This document shows positions 33,957-47,152 of a DNA stretch of 64,000 bases, piece by piece (positions within the stretch are counted from its first letter, which is position 1; each line of letters starts with the position of its first letter). The notes beneath the pieces are model-generated. The model had not been told where the DNA came from. It saw only the letters and a program-made list of their open reading frames with translations, and ran no database searches. This stretch comes from Rhizophagus irregularis. Lineage: Eukaryota > Glomeromycota > Glomeromycetes > Glomerales > Glomeraceae. Where the stretch lies: the NCBI RefSeq assembly GCF_026210795.1, contig NC_089459.1, positions 992,001 to 1,056,000 on the forward strand, in the 5' to 3' direction. Made by a program: the position numbers and the translations under genes.

Positions 33957-36900
33957 AAAGTTATAACAAAAAAATGGAATTCTAAATTATAGTATTTAAC
34001 AATGTATTTAATAATAATATTTTGATAATATTATTGTACAAGTAAACTTTTTTTCCGAATTTTACAATATAGTAGTTGATTTGTCGCATGAATATATTTG
34101 AATATTATTTAAAAGTTTATCAGAAAAAAAAAACCGGTAGTTTGTTTATAAATCATGTAAGATTATAAAATCTGATACTAGCACCCTCATAATATCTTAA
34201 TACAAAAAAGATACAATCAAATTGGCAGATTTTGGACGTTCGTGTCTAATTATTTTTTTACAAATAAAATTTTTAAAGATTTTTTTTTTTATAATTATAG
34301 TTTGGAGCCAATATTCGGTACAATTATTTAACTTTAATATTCTTTATTAAAATCTTCATAGTTTGACGGTTTTTTAGTACTATATAAATATTACGGCTCA
34401 ATTTCTCTAATGACTTAAAATTTGAACGAACATTTTCCAATCATAAACTTTTAAATTTGATAAACGAAATTTTCCTATAAAAATGGCACATTTTTTTTAG
34501 ATGCTCAGATCGAACAACTTCTTCTTTCTCAAAGTTTTTTTACATTTACTTGAACTTTAAGTAGTTTTTCTATCTGATTTTTTTTAGGAATTTTATTATT
34601 AATGCAAGAAATCCTTAATCTTTATATGCTTTTTTTCTCAAAATGCAGGATCGTTAAAGCTATTGAAAATTGATTGATATTATCGTCATTATATTTAATT
34701 TGTATATATTTGCATTATTGTAATATTAAAATTTTAATTTATATTATCGTGCACCCCATTATTACGTGACTCTTCTTTTAAATATAGTGAAGAGAAAGTG
34801 GAAATCGATTATTTATCTAATCTGACGTAATTGGTTAAAATGAGACTACTATCCGAAATCAACATTTACTTTTAAAAAAATACTCATATTGTGATATTGA
34901 TCATATTAACCTCTATTACCTTACAGTACTCACATTTTTTGTAACTGCATATGAAGAATATTTATTAATACATAACATTTATAATATTCCAAATTTTCAC
35001 CAATAAATTCCAGCAGTTACCCAAGGATCCTTCCAAACATCTCTAACAGAAGTTAAATATTTATTTTTTACAAATGTGAAGAGTATAAAATAATTGAAAA
35101 TAATTTTTTTATCAGATACAATCATCGTCACTTTTTTTGAAAAATTTTTTGCCGGAAAATCCGTTAAATAACATGTGAATCTTATTTGGATTTTATTTTA
35201 ATAAACAAAAATTATTATGTATGGAATTCGCTGCATATGTATTACGTATCATTGTGTTTATCAGTTAATTTGCTTTGATTTCTGAAAATAAATAAATACC
35301 TCTTTCTGAACATCCTTTCGTTTTAGCCTTTTAATAAACTCTTTTAAGTATTGGATAATACTAATAATTAATTAGAAAGTATGTGTTTTTGTTTCCATTC
35401 GCTGATCTTTAAATCTTTTGCGTAATCTAGCGGGTATAATAAAAATAATATTCAGCTACTGGCGCGATGATCTCATTTTACTTATAATGAATTTATTGCA
35501 GAATTTTTAGAATCAATTCTTCAAATAACAACGTAATTTCGTTATTTCGAGGGCTGTAACCTGTTCAATACCTCAAAGTTTCTTAAATAATGGCATGAAT
35601 TTTCTTGATAATTGTGATGTTTTATAATTTTCTTTGGGAATAAGAATTTTACTGAATGTCACAAGTAGTAATATGAATTTTTTTTTTCAAATTTACAAAT
35701 TTTTAACTGAAATATATGTAAAAAAAAATAATATTACTATAATATATAATCCATGAGTAGAAGAAATTTATCTTAAAAGTTAAAAATACTGTTTTTTTAG
35801 ATAGTTTTAAGTAAAATTCGAAATAAAAAAACTTTTTCAAAATTTTAAATATAGGTACTGTCAAAATTTAAGAATTACGGCAGTGTCAATTTTGTGCATT
35901 TCCAAGGATAAAAGAGATTTAGCAATGATGAAATATGCACGGTGGTCGGCGTATAAATATTGGGGGGAAGACCAGTATATATATTATGTGACACGACTTT
36001 TACCATACAATAACTTATTAGATGAGGATATCAGATATTTTTATCTTCCAAAAATATATACAGTATACTGTACTTATTGAACGAATAATATTTTAATTTG
36101 CTATAATTTTATATAATTTTAAATTATTATAAATACACAGTATTATGAAATCGAAAATTTGTCTAATAAACGTTAGCCGAGCAAATTAAATTTTAGATTC
36201 TCATAATCTTTGCTTGTGCCAATTTCTCATAAATCACATGATTTTTTGTTCTAAAGTTTTACGCAAAGTCACAAACTTTTTTTTACACATCAGATACTTA
36301 AAAGCCGATTTTATGTTATGAGAAACTAAAAATTTATTTGTGCAGCCTTACCTAAATTCCAATTATATTGTGTAGACTGTGAGTAAGACAGTAAAAAAAA
36401 AAGAATTATAAAGAAATTCTATTGACGAAAATGCGTCGTCTCGTAAAAAAAAAGGAAAGGAGATTGAGAGCGAGAATAAGGTCAAAATAACATAAATATG
36501 ATACCTATATAATGTTATGATATTATAATGGACTAAACTATACTATATGTTTACAAAATTATTATTTAACCTTCAAATCTTATTCTAATCCGCGCTCTAA
36601 TACTTAAAACTAAATTCATCATTTAGTTACATTACATTTAAAAATTTTATAATAATAAATAAAACCCAATAGAAGTTAACAATTATGCATTCAAAATAAT
36701 AATAAACTATAATAAACATGCGTATCATCAAAAGTGCATATTAGGACGTAATTCGACTAAATCGTCATACTGCATAGAATTCAAATTCCATGCGAAAGTT
36801 TACACTATTCTTTAATATCATTCGTAAGTTTTTTTTTGATCGAAGTTCAGTGTTCAATCCTTATACCTTTACTTTAAATCTTAATCTTCCGATTTCATAT

Positions 36901-39161
36901 AATACAAAATGACGAAAAGTACAATTATCCTAATTAAAAAATCAATTTATCGAGAAACATATTAATTTCATTTTTTTACCTTGAAAACAAAATCAAAGAG
37001 TTAATTAAAGATGAGAAAATAATATTGACTAAAATCGGAGTAATCTTGTTAGAAGTTCCATGATATAAATTAAAACTTTCACCTTAACAAAGTAGACGTA
37101 CGTCATCTGAAAAAATACGCTTAATTTAATTGTGAAATTCTAAATTTAGTATCTCATGGGTTCACAAAATATATTAATATATAACGTAACCATTTTAGGC
37201 GTTCATTGAATCAATTAATATATTAGTAATATATTACATGCATGAAATTTGCCGGATTTACCGTGTAAAACCCGGAAAATTTTTTGATTCCGGAAATTTT
37301 GTTTGGATAAATCATATTACTAGATTTCCGGGAAATTTTATTAATGGTAAAAATTTTGATGAATTCACGGATTTTTAAATAAATTATTATGTATAAGGTC
37401 AATAAAAGGTAAAAGTCAAGGACAACGCTTAAAGATACGTAAAAAAATTTAAATTTAATTTGTAAAAACAAAAAAAATTCTAAAAAGTAATTATCGAAGA
37501 AAGAATCATATAAGCTTTTTTTTACAAAATTAAATTATAATTTATCATTTGTTTTAATTTAAAAAAAAAACAAGGTTCTTTTTGAAAATCTTTTAATATA
37601 ATTAATATTTGTTGTTCATATTCATTGATAAGGAATAATATTATGAAAGTACAGTTTTATTACACAAAGTAATACAAAAAGTACATTTATCCGGGCTTTT
37701 TATATTCCATGATTTTTTCCGAAAATTCATAATTTTCGTATCATGAAAATTATTCGCTTTAATTTCTTTTATTTTGCAGATTTATGTACAAAATATGATT
37801 ATTCGGATAAAATTATTTTTTATAAGGGAAAACAGAAGGGCTAACATAATTAAATAATTAAATATTCACTTATGAAAGATTGAAAGATTGGGAATCGATC
37901 GGTCAAGTCCATGATTCGTGAATGGTTAAAAATAAATATTCGAAATATTAATTCGATTCATAACCTTTTAAGCTTTGTTGTCATATTACGCATTAATTGC
38001 AAGTCGGTAAACCTCTACATCTAACATTTGTTGCCGACTTCTAACGACATATTGCATTTTTCAATGATCATAATTTAAAATTTCCATTTACAAACTTTAT
38101 TAACGTTGTGTAAAATTTTTACGAAATTGATTACCAATTTTTTTATTTCAAATTATCTTTTATGGTATCAAATTTTGTCAATAGTTTAGATTAAAGATTA
38201 TTCTAAGGTGAACATTCTTTTTTTTCATTTTTTTTTCTTTAAGAAAGAAATTCGGCGCAAAATAATTTTTTTGTTTTTTTTTTGAGAAAAAAAAAAATAA
38301 AGTTCCAACTTCCCAATTTTTTTCCAATCTCAGGTCAAGACCTTGTATTACAATTAATATTATTTTTTTTTAAGTAAAAAATATTAATAATAAATAATAA
38401 ATATTAATATTCAATTGAATTACTGACATATGTTGCAATTAAACCATTAGATCTAACATTCACTAAAAAATCGAAATATTTACAATATAGTACATGTGTA
38501 ACGTAAATTATATTGGTACATTGGTGCACGTTTTTGTAGATCTTTAATAAATTAAACACACTTTTCCTAATTTGAAAAGAGTAAATAAAAAAAAAAGAGC
38601 CGCTTAACAATTTAGTAAATTTTCAATGGTTCTGAACTTCTGATAAATTCCATCTAATTATTATGTGTAATAAATATTTCGAACACCAAAAAAAAAAAAT
38701 AATAAATCTGTTCTATGAGAGAAAAATAAATTTAACACCAACCCGCTACCGAGAGTTTTAAACTTATAATTCCCAAAATTGGATATGCAACAAAAATGTG
38801 CGAGTGTCATTCACATTTAATATAGTACAACAATTACACGATGACGTAAATTAAAATAATGACGTAAATTAAAATAAACATAAACGAAAATGCGAACACG
38901 ATGAAAAGTGTGTTTGTTTATTGGTTTTCATTTAAATATAATACGTATCTTTTATTATTTCCGTTTTATATTCACTTTTCACTTTCTTTTCTTTTAATCT
39001 CTTTCCATCTCATAATAATAATCCATTCCTTTCCATTCCCTTTTTACTTTAATTAATTTCCAAATTCATTAACATTTCTTCCTTTAGTAGTAGAAATTAA
39101 TGTCAATTCCTTCTTTTACACCTCATTTATTCTAAAAAAAACCTTTGGAAATTAATTAAAA
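33957..39161. other. Gene-free stretch, 5.2 kb
   Basis: No gene supported. One open frame at 35883-36080 (starts from GTG, contains ARWSAYKYWGEDQYIYYV) looks faintly protein-like but has no start, homolog or splice context I recognise. A few CCGGAAAT/ATTTCCGG inverted words occur at 37255-37340. Confidence 0.4.
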
Positions 39162-40792
39162 ATGATCTTACCACGACCCCTAATTTTTCTGTTACTAATT
39201 CTTTCTACACTTTTATTAACATCCGCTTTTCTTTGTCCTAATATACCAAAAGATGAGGTAGATACAGACCTAGAACAATACATTGTTTACCTTAAGCCTC
39301 CAGGTCTTCTAGACATCGTAGTTGATTTAGTAGACCATTTGCTATTATTGATAACGTGTTTAGGACGTACGGTTCAAGAACTTATACCTGGAGAAGGATT
39401 ATTCGGTGATGGACCAATTGATCTAAATGTTATAACAGATCTTTCCTTTGCTGGATCTGGTTTTAGATTGTATACCGGATTTTTTAATCCCGATTTTGTC
39501 GAAAACGTTTTAAAAAAAAGAAATGATGTTAAATTTGTTGAAAAAATCTGTCCTGTAAAAGCTGATTCCGCCATTCCTATTTATAATCTTAATTTAGAAA
39601 AAAGGACTACCCAAACCAGCGCACCTTATGTAAGTATAAGAGTATATTAAATAGGAAAGTACTTTTGGTTCCGAATTTATAATACCAACTAATAAAATTA
39701 TTTAAATCATTTTGATGACAGAATCTTGATCGTATAGATCAAAAGAATTTTCCCCTAGATGGAAGTTATTCTTACCCAAATGATGCTGGTTCTGAATCAA
39801 ACGTTTATGTAGTTGACACGTGAGTAGATTAATCTTTACGCCGCAGTTTTTACTATATATATATATATTTTTTGTTTTGTGGAACCTTTAACTAAAATTT
39901 TTTTCTGTTTTATTTCTTAGTGGAATTTTCGTCAGTAATGTTGAATTTGAAGGAAGAGCAATTCATGGGGGTACCTTTTGTGGCAATTGTTCTTCAACCG
40001 ATGATCATGGGCACGGAACCAACGTTGCCGGTGTGGTAAGTAAATATTTATTATTAAAAAAATTAATTTTTTCGTCATATCTATTATTCATTACTCATTT
40101 TAAACTTAAAAATTGGTAGATCGGCGGCAAAAAATTTGGAGTGGCGAAAAAAACAAAATTGATTGCAGTTAAAGTATTAAACCAAAATGGGCAAGGTACT
40201 TCTTCAACATTAGTAGCTGGATTATCTTATGTTATAACAAAACATAAGAATGGCTCCAACAAAAATACGATTGTGAAGTAAGTCTTTTTTTTATTTTAAT
40301 ATCCCATTAAAAATAATTTATTTATCAAATTTTCTTTCTTTTAGTTTGTCGCTTAGTGCTCCATTTTCTCAAGCAATCAATCAAATAGTAACCGATTGTA
40401 TTAATGCTGGTATTCATGTGGTTGCATCAGCAGGTGACCTAGGACAAAATGCATGCAACTTTTCTCCATCAACAGTCCCACAAGCAATTACTGTTGGAGC
40501 TACAGAAAAAACTTCAAATACCGTTACAAGCTTCTCCAATACTGGAGATTGTGTAACACTTTATGCTCCGGGAAGAGATATTATTGCAGCAGGTGCAGGT
40601 CAAAATACTTTTCTATCCCAAGCGTCAGGAACAAGTCAATCATGTCCACATGCTGCTGGTGCTGTAGCTTTGATCATTAGCAAAAATGGGAATAGCAGCC
40701 CATCAACAATGAAAAATTCATTGATATCATTGGCGACCAAAGGTATTCTTAATAAAACACCTAATGTATTTTTACGAGTACCTACTCCATAA
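39162..40792 (+). CDS. Secreted S8 subtilase 1 (proteinase K-like), 428 aa
   Basis: Exons 39162-39629, 39722-39819, 39921-40035, 40120-40277 and 40345-40792. Signal peptide about residues 1-22 (LIFLLLILSTLLLTSA), then an I9-type inhibitory propeptide (YIVYLK near the start, LYTGFFNPDFVENVL, VKFVEK near the end), then a dibasic LEKR at 145-148 where a Kex2-type protease would cut. The mature enzyme has the S8 triad: Asp in YVVDTG (188), His in GHGTN (220) and Ser in SGTSQSCPH (about 377). The oxyanion-hole position, Asn in AAGN of proteinase K, is Asp here (SAGD, about 311). Extracellular peptidase. The upstream 150 bp is rich in C and T. It lacks the intron that splits the GHGT exon in its two paralogs. 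Confidence 0.92.
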
Positions 40793-42648
40793 ACCTATAC
40801 ATAAACCACCTATACATACACCGATTCCATAAATTACCATAAATTACTTACTCCATAAATTACCTATAAATCAAGTTTTTGACAATGTCAATTATAGATA
40901 TACAGTAATCCCGTTTGTTATATAAATCAGATAGATTGTATCATTTTGAGACCAACAATAATTTAGTGTTAGAAACTATAACGAAATTTTATTACGAGTG
41001 CTTTTATAATAGGTGACATCACCAAATCATGTAATAATAATTTTTTTTATTGAATAAAATACAAACGAATAAAAAATCTTGTTTGATTTTAGTGATATCA
41101 CAGTGGGATCTGTGAAAAGTAATAGTCATTTCTAGTACCTCATTTATAATCCCTAAATTCCCATTCTTTCCATTTTTTCTAAAAATAAATAAATAAACAA
41201 AATAAAATTAAGACTCGAACTCACGTTCTCGGTGATAATAATTGTGGCTTAAAAATTTTTTTAGGGTCAAAATCATTTTTATTTTTTTGTCATTTGATTC
41301 AATACCAGTATATCTTATCCTTCTAAAAATTTATGTGCGATTGTTTCTTGCCTTCGACTAAAAATTTGAAATATTAGAGGCAAGTAGAACGTGTAAAGCA
41401 CTATTCAGAAGTTTTTCTGTTTGTCTATAAGGTCTACTATAGGGCCTTCCTTTTAATATGAATTATTAGAGTCAAGGAATTATACAAACTGAAGCTTTAG
41501 GATTCTTGCAATATTTGACCGAAAAAGAAAACTACAAGTATTCTTGATAATCAATCGACCAAAATATTTTTAAATATGCAAGAAGTAAAGCCGGAAAGTT
41601 GGCACATAACTTGTACATAACTGAAACGACACAATTTAAACTCATTTCTCGCAGGTTAACTTTACTTATAATAATTTTATCAAATTCTAACAAATTTAAT
41701 CAATTAGAATTTACAGGAATAGAACATGTTAACATGCAAACAAGTTAACTATAATTCAGTGTCAGGGCCTCAGATAACTCAGTAGATATGACACGAATCT
41801 AATAATCAACGAGACAACGTCGTTGTTGAGGAGGAACCAATAGTAATGTCCTTATAGTTGAAATATGGAAAGTACGAAGCTTTAAGTTATTTTTTTAAAA
41901 AAAATATAAATTCAAAATTATTCACATTTGTTGATGAAACATTTGTACCGCTCTTCCTTCAACATTGCCGATATCAATTTTACCAAGAAAAAAAAATATA
42001 TAACAAAGAAAAAGCAAGATTCCCAAAATATTTTTTTACATCAAACAATACAATTGTCCAACATACTATATGTCAAATATTAATTATTCCACATTTTCAT
42101 AATTTGTAAAAAGACTATTTCCTTTAAGTAATTGATAACTTCTTTGAAATTAAGTTTTGTAGCTACGAAAACGAAACAGAGATCAATTATCTCGAATTTT
42201 TCATAATCTTCTAAACAGATGTTTCCGTTATAAATATATCTATTGTGAAATAAAAGAATTAATTAATGATTAGTTACATAACTAGTATTAAGATAAGAAT
42301 AAAATTAATAAAGTATAATAAACTTTTAACTAAAAACAAATTTTATCTAAATTTCAACAACTTACTGGACGCAAATTCTTAGATTGGAGAAAATCATTTT
42401 AGTTTGAATGGAAAAAAATTGGCTAAAAGAGAAATAAATATAATCTTAATATTGAAAATTGGGTTTGTGACTTAGTGGATGTCATAATTTTCATAATTTG
42501 TAAATAGATCTATGATACGTAAACATCTTGTAAATCTATAAGGACCAGTAAACATTTCCTTTTTTTAAAAACTTTACAGACGCTAATTTTTTTATATACG
42601 AATTAAAATACTGTATATCACAACAATGTTATTTCGCAAGCAAAACGT
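40793..42648. other. Gene-free stretch with decayed retroelement-like sequence
   Basis: No intact gene. From about 41750 the sequence has a more even base composition (GAGACAACGTCGTTGTTGAG) and leads into the reverse-transcriptase relic, so it may be older parts of the same retroelement. The frame is lost throughout. Confidence 0.35.
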
Positions 42649-42768
42649 TATTGTTTCACATGTCTACCCTTTGGCTTGATGACAAGTCCTCGAATCTTCA
42701 CGAAGATTCTGAAACAAATTATCAAGATGGCAAGAGAAAGAGGGATACGTGTAGTAGCTTACCTACAA
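42649..42768 (+). pseudogene. Reverse transcriptase fragment (DIRS/gypsy-like)
   Basis: A 40-codon open piece reads LPFGLMTSPRIFTKIL, then ARERGIRVVAYL. LPFGL and the PR-FTK-L text are typical of DIRS-type and related reverse transcriptases, just before the catalytic YLDD, which here reads YLQV and then stops. Only this core fragment remains. Confidence 0.65.
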
Positions 42769-42985
42769 GTGGTTAATAAACGATTCGTTGACTAACGTAC
42801 GGATGAATCAGATACCAACATATTTGAAAGTCTTATTGATATAACTTAACAACGTTAAAGAACAAAATTGATCAAGAAATATCCTTTGGGCAATGAATTA
42901 TGCATATGTATTTGAACTATCGAAAAAATTGATTATAATAAAAGTACAACAAAAAAATTTAATAAAGATCCTTGTACTGCTGCTA

Positions 42986-43607
42986 TGGTGCAAGTAAACT
43001 ATACTCAACAATCACGTGATGATGTTTCAATTTTCTGGCGCAAGTTTTCATATCACGTGATCAGACCTTGTCCAATAAAAAACGAGAATTTTTATATGTT
43101 ACACTGTTTCGTACATAATATTTTATCTGTTATGTCAAAACGAAAAATTTATTCATTGAAACTCTTCATATTTAAATTACATGTATCTTACTAACTTGTT
43201 GTTGTCATTTTGTTTTACATGGCATCAGTAAACGTGTGATGATTTTCTCATAAATCAGAAGGTTTTCTCATTGTTAAAGGAATTTTCTCATCAAATGAAT
43301 GTGATAATTCGGGCAAGCATTGAAATATCATAATTTCGGCCTGAATTATAAAAATTTTTGACCAATAAGATAGGGCACGTGTGATTCAATTTGTTTCAAA
43401 TTTAGGCCGATCATATAAAAATTGGTTAGTTTTAAACGCCTATAACTTTTTATACAGATCTTTTTTCAAATATCTGACCGGTAATTTGATAGTACTTGTC
43501 TTGAAGAATAAAACTACCAGTTTATTTTCTTTAAAATTTATTTTTTAAAATTTTATAAGATTTTTTAGTACTACAATTTTATTGTTGAGTATAGTTTACT
43601 TGCACCA
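42986..43607. mobile_element. 622-bp MITE with perfect 27-bp inverted ends, TA target
   Basis: Left end 42986-43012 (TGGTGCAAGTAAACTATACT onward) and right end 43581-43607 are exact reverse complements over 27 bp. TA stands directly outside both ends (42984-42985 and 43608-43609), as for Tc1/mariner insertions. The inside has no transposase; it contains CACGTGAT words and a CGGCCTGAATTAT motif. Perfect ends suggest a recent insertion. Confidence 0.85.
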
Positions 43608-46600
43608 TATAAAGCTAATTTTATTAATGTAATTTTATATTATTAATATGGGTTTTATAATAAAGCAAATGACTTATCAAATAAAACTTCAATAATAGAA
43701 ATGGGTTGTCATTACAAGAAGAAGAAACTATTTTTAAATGACAATAAAAAGAATGCGTAGATATTGAGATGGAACTAATGGAAATGGTAGAAATAGACTT
43801 ATAATTTTATTAACTACGATCAGGTGCCAGAAAAAAAGTAGTGATTCCAGAACAGATTTATATAGTCGAATGCCCTAATTACATGTTCACATGCATTATA
43901 TTTAAAAAATCACATCATCACTTTTCACAGTCTGTTATATAGTTATCTTTTTGCAAATTAATCTAATCTACTTTAAAAGTATTATTTTAGATTTTTTCTG
44001 TGGTGATGCATAAACTGTAAAAAATCGTTTGTGTGTCGAGTATCACCACGTTTAAAACTCTTTTTGGATTTATATAAGGATTTCCGCGTGCTGAAGTTTC
44101 ATAACACGATGCTAGATATATATAATAAGAGTGTGTTAAAAATGTCAGTGAATAAGATTCGTTACCTTAAATACGAACGATATCGGATAAATTCTTTAGC
44201 TGTAATGGAGTGTCAGGAACTGTAAATCCACTAAATTGGTCAACGAGATATATTTCATGCATAGAATATATAAAAAAGTTCCTTCTATATACAAGTGTTA
44301 TGACTTCGGATCAATAAATGTTAAGTAATCCGAAAGTTTCTAAGTCTTCAAGACCTGGTTTTTTTTCAGGGAGTAGTTTCCGAAGATTAAAAAGGGCTCT
44401 TAACTTTTACTTTCAATTTACCTTTAAGTATTTTCTCTCGATCTTTGTTTGAATACATTTCCAACAACAACTCCAAGTGCTACTTGAACCAATTTTCATG
44501 GTAAATATAGCATCGTGATACCAACCATCAGCATTTGATTTAGACCTAGTTGGTTTCTCCGATAAACATTCTCCTCATCTCTAGTTGGAAACTATATGTA
44601 CAGGACAGCAAAACAAAAATAAAGTGACTCGCCAAACTTATCCAAAAGTGTTTGCAGATTATCCTCAAATAGGGGAAGAGAAATCGCTACTTTCTCTTCT
44701 TTCTAGAAAACAACATTCATTGTCAGTAAAATTAATCGAAAAATAAATAAAATGTAATAAATTTTTACCAGTCTAATTCCATTTTCATTCATTCCTGATC
44801 GGTATACAGGCGCTTAATTGGATCACAGATATTACACTCTGGTAGGAATATAATTCGGTACCTTGCAATACTACTTTTACTTTTAAGAAGTTTCTCGATA
44901 CTCAAGTTCTCTGAAACCTGTGATGCAGGAAAAGTTCTGTTAAGTGATGGTCAGTGATAGGCAGTAATGAATTATAAAGACAAAGATATCATACCATAGT
45001 TCCTGAAAATAGAATTCTCCTTTTTTTAACATCAAGATCCTCTGTCATTATTGATTGTGTAATATGAGAATTTGCTCATTTTTAGAAGTACTACTATACA
45101 TGTCAGAGCTGATTTAGATGGGGATCCTTTTCATCACTGGACGATCTTTCATTCGATACAAAAAAAGAATGTTCTTCGATATCATCATCATTACTATTCT
45201 GTTCATTTTGCAAGAGTAACCAGTTTGAATTTTGTTAGTGGCCAATCTTAAAATCATAGCAACAATAAAATCCAATAAAAGTCATCACCTTACACGTTTT
45301 TCTGTTCTTTCGTTGCCCTCGAGAAATCTCTTCGTGGTCGTTGATCCAGTACGCCTGTGTATGGAAAAGAGTGAAAGTTTTGGTCTACTTATGGTGCTCG
45401 CGTAAGGATATTCGTCATTGAATGATATGCTTGCGTATTCGTGATGTCTCCTATTCTTGTTTGTACGCAAATTATCAAACGAAGTCTGTTAGAGAGGATA
45501 CTTAAAACTTCTTGTTTTATCACTCTTAGGATAGTAAAAAATCGATTATAATAAAATGTTTCTGGAATATTCAAACCGGAAGATAAAACGTCAATATGGA
45601 GAATAAATTACATGAAGGTAGAGTTAATACGCAAGTGAAAAAGACGGTTCGGGAGTTGCAAAGTACTTCACTTTCTCATTCTCTCCAATCTAATGCACTC
45701 CAAAAGTCCATTGAGCGTAGCTCGTTCCCACTCCAAACACGACGGTCCGCAGGTACCGATAATATTGCTGAAAATTTGCTGATAGTAGTTAGGTCATTGT
45801 TATACCGTGCGTACTCAATTTTCATTTCTTCCAAGTCGCCAACCGAAACTTGAAAATCAAAAAATTTTTTGAGCGAATATTCGTCCAAAAGTCTACATAA
45901 TCACGTTGCTAAAATCATGTGATATATGTGAACTGACGCGATTGATCCGCGACTTTAGTGACCTTTTGAGGTCATGGGGTCATGGCTTAACAAGCCAGCG
46001 TTTCCCAACATTTTTTGTGTTGAACAACACATACGCCCACACAATGTTGATCATATTCGATATTCCGAATATCGGATATAATAAATCTGGATCGAATAGA
46101 TTATAAATAAAACCGGATTTATTTTTAAATCCGGTTCCAACCTCTAGACTTGAGACGCTATTCTGATCATTCCTTGAGAAAATGTTTTTTGGATTAGAAG
46201 AATTGATAGTAGAGTATCCTAGTCATCTGTTGAGAAATAATCAATAATAGTTTGAATTTGACTATCAGAATAATCAGATAATTCTGAAATAGCACTCACA
46301 CTATACATTTTGATATACTTGATTTATTTTTTCAATTAACCTATAGTTTTCTAGCTCTCTGGATACCTTTATATAAAGTTACTTGTTTGGTACCCGGATT
46401 CTGAGCAATAATAAAACATGAATTCGTCCTTTGGCCTTTTCAAACTTTTTCTTTGATCATAATTTCATCTACACTTCTATTCAATCCTATAACAAAACTA
46501 CACTAGCATAAAACCTCCGCAAAAATACCATAAACATAATCATGGTTTCAAATGCCTTTCACTTCTACTTATGTTCATCCTTTAAGGATGGAAGATGTAC

Positions 46601-46712
46601 CATGCGAGAAGGAATTAATTGCTTTGTAATCGGGAGGTTTGCAAAACTAATAAATAGTTACTCACACCACAAGCGCTTTATATCGTACTAAATTCTGGCA
46701 GATACCTATGGC
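43608..46712. other. Gene-poor stretch, 3.1 kb
   Basis: No intact gene supported. Composition between about 44300 and 46100 is less A+T-rich and several short open frames overlap on both strands, typical of a worn mobile element; one minus-strand piece near 44440-44560 (KSNADGWYHDAIFTMKI) is protein-like but unrecognised. Confidence 0.35.
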
Positions 46713-47152
46713 TAGGGATTGGAATCGATTCCCATTATTAGAATCGATTCTAAAATCGATTAATCGCGATTAATCGTTTCGCAAATACCGATTTTTTTTT
46801 ATACTATTTATAATAGGTTTGTTTAAACACATATCACGTGATTACAAAAATTACAGTGATCGACGAAAAATTTCCTTTTTTGGAAATTTGTACAACCTTG
46901 TGCGATAGCAACTTGAATTTTATTGGGAGATAAAATTTCCTTTTTAGGAAGTTTGTGTTCCGTCACGTGATTCGCGGGCGGAATTATGAATTTGGCCAAA
47001 ATTAACTATTATGAACAAATAATAATTTACGGTCAAATTAACGAAGCTGCGCCACAATAAGTAGATTCGATTTTTATTCGAGATTCGATTTAAAATCGAT
47101 TCTTATCGATTTTCGATAGTTTCGATTTTAATCGAATCTTTTCCGATCCCTA
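46713..47152. mobile_element. 440-bp hAT-type MITE with 8-bp target duplication
   Basis: The element begins TAGGGATTGGAATCGATTC and ends with the near reverse complement GAATCTTTTCCGATCCCTA. The 8-bp word CCTATGGC stands at both edges (46705-46712 and 47153-47160). TA-GGGAT ends with 8-bp duplications fit hAT elements. Inside are many AATCGATT words near both ends, and no coding capacity. Confidence 0.85.

Noticed and set aside
35883-36080. 65-residue open frame ARWSAYKYWGEDQY
   Set aside because: Non-ATG start, no splice partners and no family recognised; single short frames are common by chance.
41190-41260. tRNA-like text on the minus strand (GAGTTCGAGTCTTA)
   Set aside because: The T-loop is recognisable but its stem pairs poorly and no matching acceptor, D or anticodon arms are found. 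At most a pseudo-tRNA or SINE relic.
45280-46110. Set of 60-85 residue frames on both strands
   Set aside because: They overlap antisense to each other and none shows a domain; more likely worn mobile-element sequence.
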